Source: JABJPM01 sp964344655
GTDB lineage: Archaea > Nanobdellota > Nanobdellia > SCGC-AAA011-G17 > PNOQ01
Length of the DNA stretch: 64,000 nt
Direction of reading: 5' to 3'
Assembly: GCA_964344655.1 (NCBI GenBank)
Contig: CAYFOF010000003.1
Coordinates: forward strand, 26,739-90,738
Shown one piece after another: positions 7,422-15,688 of this stretch. Numbering within the stretch: the stretch's first letter is position 1; each line of letters opens with the position of its first letter. Made by a program: the position numbers and the translations under genes. A model generated the notes under the pieces. The model ran no database searches. It was not told the DNA's origin and worked only from the letters and a program-made list of their open reading frames with translations.

Positions 7422-7522
7422 TTTTGACATTCTGAACAAACTGGTTTTTTCTTTTCGTATGTTCCTTTTATTTTTCCTAAAAAAGTTTGTTCTATTTCCT
7501 TATTACATTTTGAACATTTCAT
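7418..7522 (-). CDS. Zinc-ribbon mini-protein (34 aa) coupled to kae1
   Basis: A 34-residue ORF starts MKCSKCNKEIEQTF and ends KKPVCSECQK. The two CxxC pairs are about 25 residues apart, which is a minimal zinc ribbon. Its TGA overlaps the ATG of kae1, so translation is likely coupled. It may be a tRNA-binding accessory or resemble the zinc ribbons found in other RNA-modification systems; this is inference from position. Too short for most gene finders, but the four Cys and the ATGA junction support it. Confidence 0.6.
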   Translation of the reverse strand: MKCSKCNKEIEQTFLGKIKGTYEKKKPVCSECQK

Positions 7523-7556
7523 TTTAGAAATAAAGAAAATAATTGATTAATATAGT

Positions 7557-8210
7557 TTATTGTTTTTCTGCAAAATGTTTTTCAATATAAAATCTTAGTA
7601 ATTGCTCTGCTTCTGGGATACAGTTTTTATCTTGCACTCCAATTTTTGTTCTTTTTTGAAGCTCTTCAAATGTTCTTACTCCCTCTAAAACAGCTTCTTC
7701 AATGTCATGGTCAGTAATTCTTAAAGTTTTATCAATTACTTTAACTCCAGATCTTCGTATTCTATCATATTGTTCAGTTCTTTCATAGTAATCATTAACT
7801 GCTGCTCTTAATGCTTTGTCTGCCAATACAGAACAGTGATATTTATTTGTTGGAAGTCCATCTAGTCTTGATACTATGTCTTGCGGTTTAACTTCTAACG
7901 CTTGTTCTAGTGTCATTCCGCCATTTTCTGTAATCATTTCTGAAAATATTGAAGTTGATGCAATTGCAGATGCGCATCCAAATGTTTGCCATTTACATTC
8001 TGTTATTCGTTCTTGATCATTAACTTTAATCCACATCTTCATCATATCTCCGCATGCAGCAGAACCTTCTATTCCAACACCGTTTGCTTCCGAAGCATAT
8101 TTTGTGGCTTCATCTTGGCTTGTAATTAAATTTCTTGGGTTGAAGAAATGATCTTTAACTTTTTCAGAGTAGATCCATTCTTGACCGTCCCTTGTAAATC
8201 CATCACTCAT
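7557..8210 (-). CDS. iscU: Fe-S cluster scaffold IscU/NifU-like protein
   Basis: The protein receives sulfur from IscS and builds Fe-S clusters. Seen in 217 aa: an IscU domain (residues 15-145) with the three ligand Cys at 53 (AACGDMM, with its Asp), 79 (FGCASA) and 126 (YHCSVL). Residues 160-207 look like the BFD-type 2Fe-2S domain of NifU (TLRITDHDIEEAV) but keep only one Cys (197), so this part cannot hold the usual cluster. The start overlaps the iscS stop (ATGA), as in a coupled operon. Confidence 0.9.
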   Translation of the reverse strand: MSDGFTRDGQEWIYSEKVKDHFFNPRNLITSQDEATKYASEANGVGIEGSAACGDMMKMWIKVNDQERITECKWQTFGCASAIASTSIFSEMITENGGMTLEQALEVKPQDIVSRLDGLPTNKYHCSVLADKALRAAVNDYYERTEQYDRIRRSGVKVIDKTLRITDHDIEEAVLEGVRTFEELQKRTKIGVQDKNCIPEAEQLLRFYIEKHFAEKQ

Positions 8211-9379
8211 TTTTCTAAATCCTCCTTTGTTAATGTTACTGGAGACATTCCTCTTAATCTTTCGATTATTGGAGGAATTTCTTTTAGTACATAATCTAAA
8301 TCTTTTTTTGTTGTGTATTTGCTTAGAGAAAATCTTATACTTCCATGTGCCATTTCATATGGTTGACCCATTGCTAAAATTACATGACTTGGATCTAAAG
8401 ATTTAGAAGTGCATGCACTTCCAGAAGATGCGTAAATTCCTTTTTCATTTAACATTAATAATATTGCTTCTCCTTCAATGTTTAGGAAGGTTATGTTTGC
8501 ATTATTTGGAAGTCTTTGTCTTGGATCTCCATTTAGGAAAGTGTTTTCTAATTTTAATAATTCTTGAATAAAGTAATCTCTTAGTGGCGTTAATTCTTTT
8601 GTGTATCTTTCTCTGTTTCTTTGTGCTAGATCTAGTGCTTCAGCAAATCCAACAATTGCTGGAACGTTTTCAGTTCCGCTTCTTAGTTTGTGTTCTTGTC
8701 CACCGCCGTGAATTAAAGTTTCTAATCTTATTTTTTTATTTCTGTATAGAACTCCAACTCCCTTTGGACCGTATAGTTTGCTGGAATTTAAACTCATCAT
8801 ATCTACTCCAAGATCTTGGACGTCTAATGATTCAGAGTTTCCAGCTTGACATGCATCTGTGTGGAACGTTATGCCGTTTTCTCTAGCTATTTGAGAAATT
8901 TCTCTTATTGGTTGTATTGTCCCGACTTCATTATTAGCATACATTATTGAAATTAATGAAGTATTTTCAGTTATTGCTTCTTTTACTTTAATTGGATCAA
9001 CTATTCCTTCTTTTCCGACTGGGATGTAGGTTACTTCAAACCCTTGAGACTCTAAATAATCTAATGTTTCTAGTACTGCATGATGTTCGATTGAGCTTGT
9101 GATTATGTGACTTCCTTTTTTCTTATTTTTATTTACAAATCCTTTTATTGCTAAGTTTATACTTTCTGTTCCGGAACTTGTGAAAATAATTTCTTCTAAT
9201 TTACAGTTTAATGTTGTTGCAACTTTTTTTCTTGCTTCATCTAGAGCTTGATTTGCTTGGAATCCTAAATTATGCATGCTTCCAGGATTTCCATATTGAT
9301 CTTCTAAATAAGGTTGCATAGCTTTCAATACTTCTGGATCAATTTGTGTTGTTGAGGAAGTGTCTAGATAGATATTCAT
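8207..9379 (-). CDS. iscS: Cysteine desulfurase IscS/NifS
   Basis: This PLP enzyme takes sulfur from cysteine for Fe-S clusters and tRNA thiolation. Seen: N-terminal IYLDTSSTTQID, the PLP-lysine segment (SSKLYGPKGVG), SIEHHAV, and the mobile loop with catalytic Cys (SSGSACTSKS). Length of 390 aa is normal. The ATG at 9379 overlaps the stop of the DUF1858 gene (ATGA). A longer reading frame extends to 9547, but its extra N-terminus is a frame-shadow of the DUF1858 gene with no counterpart in the family. Confidence 0.96.
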   Translation of the reverse strand: MNIYLDTSSTTQIDPEVLKAMQPYLEDQYGNPGSMHNLGFQANQALDEARKKVATTLNCKLEEIIFTSSGTESINLAIKGFVNKNKKKGSHIITSSIEHHAVLETLDYLESQGFEVTYIPVGKEGIVDPIKVKEAITENTSLISIMYANNEVGTIQPIREISQIARENGITFHTDACQAGNSESLDVQDLGVDMMSLNSSKLYGPKGVGVLYRNKKIRLETLIHGGGQEHKLRSGTENVPAIVGFAEALDLAQRNRERYTKELTPLRDYFIQELLKLENTFLNGDPRQRLPNNANITFLNIEGEAILLMLNEKGIYASSGSACTSKSLDPSHVILAMGQPYEMAHGSIRFSLSKYTTKKDLDYVLKEIPPIIERLRGMSPVTLTKEDLEK

Positions 9380-9576
9380 TTTATTATTTGGTTTAGTTTT
9401 TTTATTGTTGATTCTATTTCTTTGTTGTTTTTTCCGTGGGATTTTAGTCCTTGTTCTATTGTTTCGAAACCTGCTGCGAAACATCCGATGCAATGAAATC
9501 CAATACTCAATAAATAGTCTGCTGTTTCTGGATATTTTGAAATGCACTCTCCAATTATCATATCTTTAGTTATCAT
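9376..9576 (-). CDS. DUF1858 domain protein
   Basis: This 66-aa protein has the DUF1858 pattern: ITKDMIIGECISKYPE, then the signature GFHCIGCFAAGFETIEQG with a C-x-x-C pair. The domain is also found at the N-terminus of Fe-S repair proteins of the ScdA/YtfE type and beside nitrate/hybrid-cluster genes. Here it lies between a Cys-rich regulator and iscS with ATGA overlaps on both sides, so a role in metal or sulfur transfer during Fe-S assembly is a reasonable inference. Confidence 0.85.
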   Translation of the reverse strand: MITKDMIIGECISKYPETADYLLSIGFHCIGCFAAGFETIEQGLKSHGKNNKEIESTIKKLNQIIK

Positions 9577-9920
9577 TTTTCAAAACAAAGATTGCAATTT
9601 TCTGGAATGCAATCATATTCTCGATGAATATCACAAATTGTATGAGTTTCTTTGATTATTTTTGTTAGTCTTAGTAATTCTGGTTGTGCCGTAAACCTAT
9701 TTTTTATTATTCTATTTTTTGAAATTTCAATTTCTTTTTTTAGATTTAATTTTGTTTGTCCTCGTTTTTCTTTTAGATATTGAGAAACGGCGGCAGGAGT
9801 TATGTTTAATATTGAGGCTATTTCTTTTTGTTTTAGATCTTTAGATAAAGCTAAAGCTAATTCTCTTCTTAGTGCAGGAAGTATATATCTTACTTCAATT
9901 TCTTGGGGCATAAGTTTCAT
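9573..9920 (-). CDS. HTH regulator with C-terminal four-Cys cluster
   Basis: First gene of the Fe-S operon. Seen in 115 aa: a helix-turn-helix (residues about 28-52, QKEIASILNITPAAVSQYLK), a helical linker, and a C-terminal Cys set at 96, 104, 109 and 112 (C-x7-C-x4-C-x2-C). The fold resembles the small archaeal COG2522-type regulators. Four clustered Cys suggest an Fe-S or zinc sensor that could adjust cluster synthesis as IscR does in bacteria; that role is inferred from position. A TATA box (TTTATAAA) lies at 9943-9950. Confidence 0.75.
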   Translation of the reverse strand: MKLMPQEIEVRYILPALRRELALALSKDLKQKEIASILNITPAAVSQYLKEKRGQTKLNLKKEIEISKNRIIKNRFTAQPELLRLTKIIKETHTICDIHREYDCIPENCNLCFEK

Positions 9921-9960
9921 AAGAAAAAGTTAACAATAGTTTATTTATAAAGTTTATGGA

Positions 9961-10197
9961 TTATATTATTTGTTTATTATTCTTTAAATCAACTATATTG
10001 ATTGCATTGGTTGGACAGGTTTTTGCTGCCTTTAGGGCTTTTTCTAATTCATCTTTAGAAATTTCTAAGATATTTTCTTTACTTCCTTTTAGAATTGGTT
10101 TTTCAGAATTTCCTTTTATGAATTTTTTATATATCTCTGTACAAAGCAATGTACCCATACAGGTTTCTTCATCGAATATTATTTTGTAGTCTTTCAT
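9961..10197 (-). CDS. Ferredoxin-like protein with reduced Cys set
   Basis: This 78-aa small electron carrier has the single-cluster ferredoxin pattern (FDEETCMGTLLC and AAKTCPTNAINI). Only three Cys are present (13, 19, 61); the position usually Cys or Asp in C-x2-[CD]-x2-C is Thr, so a 3Fe-4S cluster or a 4Fe-4S cluster with a non-Cys ligand is expected. A charged insertion lies between the motifs. It overlaps the MFS gene by ATGA, so the transporter and ferredoxin are coupled. Its partner enzyme is not evident. Confidence 0.75.
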   Translation of the reverse strand: MKDYKIIFDEETCMGTLLCTEIYKKFIKGNSEKPILKGSKENILEISKDELEKALKAAKTCPTNAINIVDLKNNKQII

Positions 10198-11573
10198 TTT
10201 TTATGCATATGTTGGGCAGTAATATTTATTCCCTTTCCTGGTAGGGAAGATATTGCTTGTACAAATAATTTTTTGGAATCTACTTCTTCATGTTCTTCTA
10301 TATCTTTTAATCTTGGAAGGAAAAATAGTGAAATTGCTAGTCTTAATATTCCTCCAATTAAGAATATTGGCATGTATTGAGAGAAGAATACGTTTGATAA
10401 GATAGTATTTGATGTGAAATCTACATTTTGGAATAATTTAATTAGTCCTGCACCAGCTATACTTCCTAAGAATGTGAAGGTTCCAACCATTAGATTGAAA
10501 TATGATTTTGAAGTTACCCTTTTATCTGGATGAGTAACTTCAAGCATGAAATTGAATGAAGATAACATAAATCCAGACATTGTGAAACCAGCATAAATTT
10601 GTATTAATACTGCACCAATTAAATCTCTAGGTATCATCCATAGTATTGGGTTTATGGTCATCATTATACCAGTTAGTTTTAGTATTGGTAAAGCACCGTA
10701 TCTATCAGATAGTTTTCCCCAGATGATAAAAAATATCATTTGCACTATTAAGAATGCGGCAGTAGAAATTGTATATTGGAAATATGTGAAATTTAAAGAT
10801 TTTAATAAATTAGCAACAATATATGGGGCTGAAAGATATAATGCAAAACTCATAAATGCTAAGTAAAGTACTAACGTATTGAAATGACCTTTTTTGAATC
10901 TTTTTTTAAAATGATATAAGAAATCTTTAATTCTAAATTCATTTTCGGAATCTACTTTTAATGGGGGTTCGTATTGTTTGGTTAAAAATGCTGCAGAGAA
11001 AAATCTAGCAACTAATGCTAACCCAAATATAATTGCAAATCCTAAAAATTCATTTCCTAAAGTTCCCTTTGCGTATGTTAAAATTAAACCACCAATAACA
11101 AATGAAGCAAATAAAGCAAATGCAGTAACTAAACTTCTTCTTCCGAAAAACCTTCCTCTAACTTCTTTTGGTACTAAATCGGCAACCCAGCTAGTCCATA
11201 TTGCATTTGTCATCAATCCAAATACCCAATAGAGAGTTACGAAAAATATTAAACTTGAAACATTCCCTTTGGTTAAAAAGTAAGTTAATATTATTGGTAT
11301 CCAGATTAATCCCTGGATTGCGGCGAAAGTTACTGTCGCATGTCTTCTTGTCCGCATTTTATGCATTAATTTTACAGAATATAATTGAGCAATTGAAGCA
11401 ATTAAAATTGGGAATGTTGCAACTAAAGCTAGTTGTAAATCAGATGCTGCTAAGAAAATTGCGTATGCTAAAAGGTAGTGTTCTCCTATCCCAAGCATTG
11501 CAGAATGTGCTGCTCCATCTAGAATAGAATATTTCAAACCAGATCTTACTTTTTTGGTTAATCTCTCTTGCAT
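10194..11573 (-). CDS. Major facilitator superfamily transporter
   Basis: A 459-aa integral membrane protein with about 12 hydrophobic helices and the MFS layout of two six-helix halves. Loop 2-3 motif A is visible in weak form (VRGRFFGRR after helix 5 and GKLSDRYG in the second half). The substrate cannot be read from sequence. It is coupled by ATGA to a ferredoxin gene, which is unusual for an MFS permease. TATA near 11594-11605 suggests it starts a transcript that may run on into the Fe-S operon. Confidence 0.85.
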   Translation of the reverse strand: MQERLTKKVRSGLKYSILDGAAHSAMLGIGEHYLLAYAIFLAASDLQLALVATFPILIASIAQLYSVKLMHKMRTRRHATVTFAAIQGLIWIPIILTYFLTKGNVSSLIFFVTLYWVFGLMTNAIWTSWVADLVPKEVRGRFFGRRSLVTAFALFASFVIGGLILTYAKGTLGNEFLGFAIIFGLALVARFFSAAFLTKQYEPPLKVDSENEFRIKDFLYHFKKRFKKGHFNTLVLYLAFMSFALYLSAPYIVANLLKSLNFTYFQYTISTAAFLIVQMIFFIIWGKLSDRYGALPILKLTGIMMTINPILWMIPRDLIGAVLIQIYAGFTMSGFMLSSFNFMLEVTHPDKRVTSKSYFNLMVGTFTFLGSIAGAGLIKLFQNVDFTSNTILSNVFFSQYMPIFLIGGILRLAISLFFLPRLKDIEEHEEVDSKKLFVQAISSLPGKGINITAQHMHKK

Positions 11574-11629
11574 AAGTAGAAAATTGGATTATATTTTTAT
11601 AAATTTAACTGAAAAAAAGAAAAAAAGAT

Positions 11630-11923
11630 TTAGAAGTCGTCTTCTTCTTCATCTAAGTCTTGAGGTTCTTCAGAAGGTTCTTCTTCTTTTGGTTCTTCCT
11701 CTTCTGCTGGTTCCTCTTCTTTTTCTTCTGATTCTTCTTCGGAAGGTTCTTCCTCTTCTGCTGGTTCTTCAGATTCTTCTTCAGAACTTTCTTCTTCTCC
11801 AGATTCTTCTTCAGTTGACTCTTCAGATTCTTCTTCAGAATCTTCGGATTCTTCAGTAGTAGGTTCTTCAGTAGTTTCTTCTTCTTTAGTTTCTTCTAAA
11901 TTTTCGTTCATGTTTTCTTCCAT
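11630..11923 (-). CDS. Poly-glutamate low-complexity protein (97 aa)
   Basis: By my count 53 of 97 residues are Glu, the rest mostly Ser, Pro and Thr, in irregular repeats such as EEPSEEESEE and PAEEEEPKEE; it ends DEEEDDF. Such a chain must be disordered and strongly anionic. A good Shine-Dalgarno (GGAGGT, about 11 nt before the ATG) and a TATA-like region support a real gene. It could act as a nucleic-acid mimic, cation buffer or chaperone-like tail. The cold-shock protein at 28054 has a similar acidic tail ending in Phe. Confidence 0.75.
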   Translation of the reverse strand: MEENMNENLEETKEEETTEEPTTEESEDSEEESEESTEEESGEEESSEEESEEPAEEEEPSEEESEEKEEEPAEEEEPKEEEPSEEPQDLDEEEDDF

Positions 11924-12015
11924 TTTATAATCTACCTCCGTTGATAATGATTAGACATTGTTTTGTTTTATAAAGATTTTGTAAATAAAAAAGATATATA
12001 GAAAAAAAGAAAAAT

Positions 12016-12810
12016 TTAGGATTTATCCCAAACTAATCCAAATAAGTTATCTAATGCTCCTGCAAAGTATGGTGCATCTACCCAAATTCCTAAATCATAC
12101 GTTGGGTGTACATCTTTATCATCCATTACCATGAACATTACTTCTTTTCCGTCAACTATACAAAATCTTGCATCTAGGTTATTTATTCCTTTTAATTTTG
12201 CAAATTTTTTGACATCTTTTACTTGTTCGTGGTCTGCTCCTTCGGTTGGAGCGGCAATTCTAACTTTTACACCTTTTCTGCTTAGCTTAGAAAGAGTTGG
12301 TTGAAGTGCTTCAACTTTTCTTAGAACACCTTTTGAAGTAGTCATTATTGTTACAGAATCATTTGCTCTTTTGATCATTGTTTCTAAGTGATCGTAGATA
12401 TTATGTCTTCCTTTTATTGCACCAGAAAGATCTGCTGGTTCAACGTATTCAACACCTTGGCTGAATAAAGTATTTAATTCTGTTAGAACATCATTATTGT
12501 TTAAGTCTTTTAGTTTTTGTAAGTTTTTGTCTGCATCTAATTTTACAGATTTTTTTAATCTTTCAACAACTTCTTTTGGTTCAACTGCTAAATATTGTAT
12601 TGGTTTTCCAACTTTCAATGTAACGAAACCTTTCTTTTCTAAAGATTCTAGAACATCGTAAGCTCTTGATCTTGGAACTTCACCAATTTCAGAAAGTTCT
12701 CCAGCTGTTGATTTTCCCCTCGATAACAAGGCTGTCCAGATTCTAACCTCATATAAATTAAGTCCAAAAAATTGTCTCAGTTTTGTAAGAAACTCATCTT
12801 TAACTATCAT
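12016..12810 (-). CDS. TrmB-family transcriptional regulator
   Basis: A 264-aa regulator with an N-terminal winged helix (residues about 5-75: GLNLYEVRIWTALLSRG, VPRSRAYDVLESLEKKGFV), a short linker helix, and a PLD-like C-terminal domain (residues 125-264: HNIYDHLETMIKRANDSVTIMTT) of the TrmB type that often binds sugars or other ligands. No sugar ABC transporter is close, so its target is unknown. Strong Shine-Dalgarno GGAGGGG precedes the ATG by 8 nt. It may control the poly-glutamate gene downstream; that is speculation. Confidence 0.88.
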   Translation of the reverse strand: MIVKDEFLTKLRQFFGLNLYEVRIWTALLSRGKSTAGELSEIGEVPRSRAYDVLESLEKKGFVTLKVGKPIQYLAVEPKEVVERLKKSVKLDADKNLQKLKDLNNNDVLTELNTLFSQGVEYVEPADLSGAIKGRHNIYDHLETMIKRANDSVTIMTTSKGVLRKVEALQPTLSKLSRKGVKVRIAAPTEGADHEQVKDVKKFAKLKGINNLDARFCIVDGKEVMFMVMDDKDVHPTYDLGIWVDAPYFAGALDNLFGLVWDKS

Positions 12811-12927
12811 ATATATACCCCTCCGTTTAAGGAAACCCCCTTTTTTAGTTTATTACTAATGAATAACATAAACTATTATCAAATGGTGATTGAACAGTAT
12901 ATAAATATTATTGTAATGAAGTAGTAG

Positions 12928-14685
12928 TTATTTTACTTTGTGTTGAGAAATAAATATTTTTTTTACTTTTGTTATATCGTCGATATCTGTGAATCCTAAA
13001 TCTTTTCTTATGTTTACTACTTTTGGAAATCTTAAAGCATAACCTGATTTGTAAGTTGGAGATTTTTGTATTTCTTCATATCCTATCTCTAAAATTATTT
13101 TTGGTTTTAATATAACGTGTTTTCCTTTTTCTTCTTTTATCAAAGGTTTAAGTTCTTTTGTTAATGATTCAAAGGTTATGTCTGCATCTTTTTCAGAAAT
13201 TCCAGTTCCAACCTTTCCAATTGTGAAGAGTTCATTTTTATCTCTGCATGATAGAGTAAAAGAAGCTAACCATTTTGAACGTTTTCCCTCTCCCCAATCA
13301 GCTTCGGTGATTACTAAGTCTAGAGTTTCTTTTATTGGTTTTAGTTTTACCCATCCTCCAACTCTTCTTCCGGGGATATATTTTGCTTCTAAGTTTTTTA
13401 TCATGATTCCTTCATTTCCTTCTTTTAGGGATTTTTTGTAGAACTCTTCCATTTCTTTTTTTGATTTTGTTATTAGTTTTTTTGTAATTACGATTTTTGT
13501 TTTTTCTTGCTTTACTGATTTTTCTAAAATTTCTCTTCTTTCTTTTTGTGCTAAATGTAGTAAAGCTTCTCCTTCTTTATTTAAGATGTCAAAAATTTGT
13601 ATTTCTACAGGGAGTTTTTCTGCAGTTCTTTCTATGTTATATTTTCTTTTTATTCTTTGAGAAATATGTTGGAAAGGCAAGTGTTTTTTTGTTTCTGGGT
13701 CGTACCCAACTAGTTCGGCGTCTAAAATTGTATTTTTTAATTTTATATTTGATTTTATTATTGGAAGAATTTCTTTGAATTGATTTGTTATGTTTTCTAA
13801 TCTACGTGTGAATAGTGTTATTTTATCTTCTTCTTTGTGAATTTGTAATCGGAACCCATCTAGTTTATCTTCTACTAATGCTGGAACTCCAACTGCTTCA
13901 AATGCTTCTTCTGGTGATTCTATTCTTACTGCAAGCATTGGATTTATTGGTTTTCCAATTTGCATTTTTAGAGATTTTAGATTATTCTTTTTTGCTGCTT
14001 TAGCTACTTCTGCAAAATCATTTGTTAAGTTATATGCTTCTTCTATTTGTTTTACTTGTTTATTGTATTCTTCTCTGGCTTCTTTTTCTGAGGATTTTTC
14101 TATGGTTTTGAATCCTTCTTCGTCGTTGATTCCTTTTATTCTAGGGAAATATGTGTAAACTATGGCATCTCTGATTACTCCATCTTTAACTCCGATTCTT
14201 AAATCTTCAATTACAGTTCTTGCAATGAATTTTGCTTCATTAGTTTCTGCAGAAGTTAATAATTCTGTTATGTATTGAATTTTTTTAGTTACAGTTCCTT
14301 GTCCTTCAAGTTCAGAAAGTTTTTGTATATTTTCGAATACTTTTTCTACTGTTAATTTTGTTTTGAATAATGAAGTTTGTTTTGATTTTTTTATTAACTT
14401 TTCAACTACTATGCCTAAATCTCCTTCTCTTGCCCATTCTCTTTCTATTTTAGAGATTGTTTCCCCGGTTGAAGAATTAATTGCTTTTAGAACTAATCTT
14501 GATGACATTCCGGTTTTTCTTTCATCCCATTTTGGAAAAACTTTTCCTTGAAGTAAATATATTATTTTATCTAGTAAATTTTCTGGAGTTTCTTTTAGTA
14601 ATCTAGAAATTATTTTTGTTTTTTCTAACCTTTTCGTTGTTTTTTCTAGTTTCTCATAGGTTTCAACTAATTTAGAATAATCCAT
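12928..14685 (-). CDS. lig: ATP-dependent DNA ligase
   Basis: Joins Okazaki fragments and repaired nicks using ATP. Seen in 585 aa: an N-terminal DNA-binding helical domain (1-240), adenylation motif I with the Lys nucleophile (VEDKLDGFRLQ), motif III (LDAELVGYDP), motif IV (EGIMIKNL), motif V (GWVKLKP), and an OB-fold C-terminal domain ending with ALRFPKVVNIRKD. Length and order match archaeal/eukaryotic type I ligases. It is divergent from the HIT gene, with 77 bp between them. Confidence 0.96.
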   Translation of the reverse strand: MDYSKLVETYEKLEKTTKRLEKTKIISRLLKETPENLLDKIIYLLQGKVFPKWDERKTGMSSRLVLKAINSSTGETISKIEREWAREGDLGIVVEKLIKKSKQTSLFKTKLTVEKVFENIQKLSELEGQGTVTKKIQYITELLTSAETNEAKFIARTVIEDLRIGVKDGVIRDAIVYTYFPRIKGINDEEGFKTIEKSSEKEAREEYNKQVKQIEEAYNLTNDFAEVAKAAKKNNLKSLKMQIGKPINPMLAVRIESPEEAFEAVGVPALVEDKLDGFRLQIHKEEDKITLFTRRLENITNQFKEILPIIKSNIKLKNTILDAELVGYDPETKKHLPFQHISQRIKRKYNIERTAEKLPVEIQIFDILNKEGEALLHLAQKERREILEKSVKQEKTKIVITKKLITKSKKEMEEFYKKSLKEGNEGIMIKNLEAKYIPGRRVGGWVKLKPIKETLDLVITEADWGEGKRSKWLASFTLSCRDKNELFTIGKVGTGISEKDADITFESLTKELKPLIKEEKGKHVILKPKIILEIGYEEIQKSPTYKSGYALRFPKVVNIRKDLGFTDIDDITKVKKIFISQHKVK

Positions 14686-14762
14686 GGTTTTTGATTATTT
14701 ATTTTAGATATAAAAGTTTTGGTTAGGAAATGTTTATATAGTATTTTTGTATTGTTTTTATT

Positions 14763-15164
14763 ATGGATTGTATTTTTTGTAAGATTGTGAAGGGAGAAGT
14801 TCCTTGTAATAAAGTTTATGAGGATGATGAAGTTTTTGCTTTTTTAGATATTAATCCTGTTTCTGCTGGACATACTTTAGTTATTCCTAAAGAACATTAT
14901 GAAAATATTTACGATATTCCTGAAGAAGTATTAGGGAAAATTGCAATTGTTGCCAAAAGATTGGCTTTAGTTTATCGAGATAAATTGGGGATTGAAAATG
15001 TTAATATTTTAAATTCTAATGGATCTGCTGCACAGCAAGATGTGTTTCATTATCATATGCATATTATTCCAAGAAGAAAAGGAGATGGGACATTATTTAA
15101 ATGGAATAAGGAAGAAGTTGATTTTGATGCTTTTTTGAAAAAGTTGGGAGAAGTAAAAATATGA
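14763..15164 (+). CDS. HIT-family nucleotide hydrolase
   Basis: A 133-aa histidine-triad protein of the Hint/Fhit type that hydrolyses nucleoside phosphoramidates or dinucleoside polyphosphates. Seen: an N-terminal zinc-type pair (CIFCKIVKGE), the conserved LDINPVSAGHTLVIPK, and the active-site triad FHYHMHIIPR. Length is complete. The ATG is leaderless after a TATATAG box near 14735. Its stop overlaps the nitroreductase start (ATGA), forming a two-gene operon. Confidence 0.95.
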   Translation: MDCIFCKIVKGEVPCNKVYEDDEVFAFLDINPVSAGHTLVIPKEHYENIYDIPEEVLGKIAIVAKRLALVYRDKLGIENVNILNSNGSAAQQDVFHYHMHIIPRRKGDGTLFKWNKEEVDFDAFLKKLGEVKI

Positions 15165-15688
15165 AAAAAATTATCCAAGGATTAAGTGTTACTAAGAATT
15201 ATTTAGATAAAAAAATTAAATGGGATAAATTAACTGAAATTTTAGATGCTATAAGATATGCTCCAAGTTCTGGAGATTTACAAAATTGGAAAGTTGTTGT
15301 TGTGGATGATTTAGAAACTAAAAAAGAATTAGCTAAGTTTTCTTATGATCAAACATGGATTGCAAAATCTTCTGTTGTTTTGGTTATTTGTAATGATCAG
15401 TCTGAAGTTAAAAGGATGTTTAAGAATAAAGCGGATTTTTATTCTACACAAAATTGTGCAGCGGGAATTCAAAATATGTTACTGAGAGCTACATCTTTAG
15501 GAATTGATAGTGCGTGGATTAGAACATATAACGCCGATAGAATTAAAGGATTGTTAAAAATTCCTGAAGATATAAAGATTGACGCTTTGATTACTTTGGG
15601 TTATGCAAAAAAAAGAGAAAGTAAAGCAAGAGTCAATGAATTAAAAAATATTGTTTATTTTAGAGAGTGGGGAAAGAGTGAGTTATAA
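15161..15688 (+). CDS. Nitroreductase-family flavoprotein
   Basis: A 175-aa FMN-dependent oxidoreductase that would reduce quinones, nitro compounds or similar. Seen: IRYAPSSGDLQNWKVVVV (the conserved APS/NxQPW-type stretch), QNCAAGIQNMLLRATSLGIDSAWIR, and the C-terminal ITLGYAKKRE. The usual N-terminal Arg-rich FMN-phosphate motif (RRS-[IV]-R) is degenerate here (GLSVTKNYLDKK), so cofactor binding may differ. Coupled by ATGA to the HIT gene and convergent with dUTPase, overlapping it by 6 bp. Confidence 0.88.
   Translation: MKKIIQGLSVTKNYLDKKIKWDKLTEILDAIRYAPSSGDLQNWKVVVVDDLETKKELAKFSYDQTWIAKSSVVLVICNDQSEVKRMFKNKADFYSTQNCAAGIQNMLLRATSLGIDSAWIRTYNADRIKGLLKIPEDIKIDALITLGYAKKRESKARVNELKNIVYFREWGKSEL

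Noticed and set aside
9380..9547. N-terminal extension of IscS rich in Arg/Asn
   Set aside because: It is a shifted reading of the DUF1858 gene; the family starts at the ATG at 9379, coupled to the upstream stop.
11554..11859. Leu-rich plus-strand frame opposite the poly-glutamate gene
   Set aside because: Leucine runs are the complement of GAA/GAG codons; the minus gene has a Shine-Dalgarno and start.
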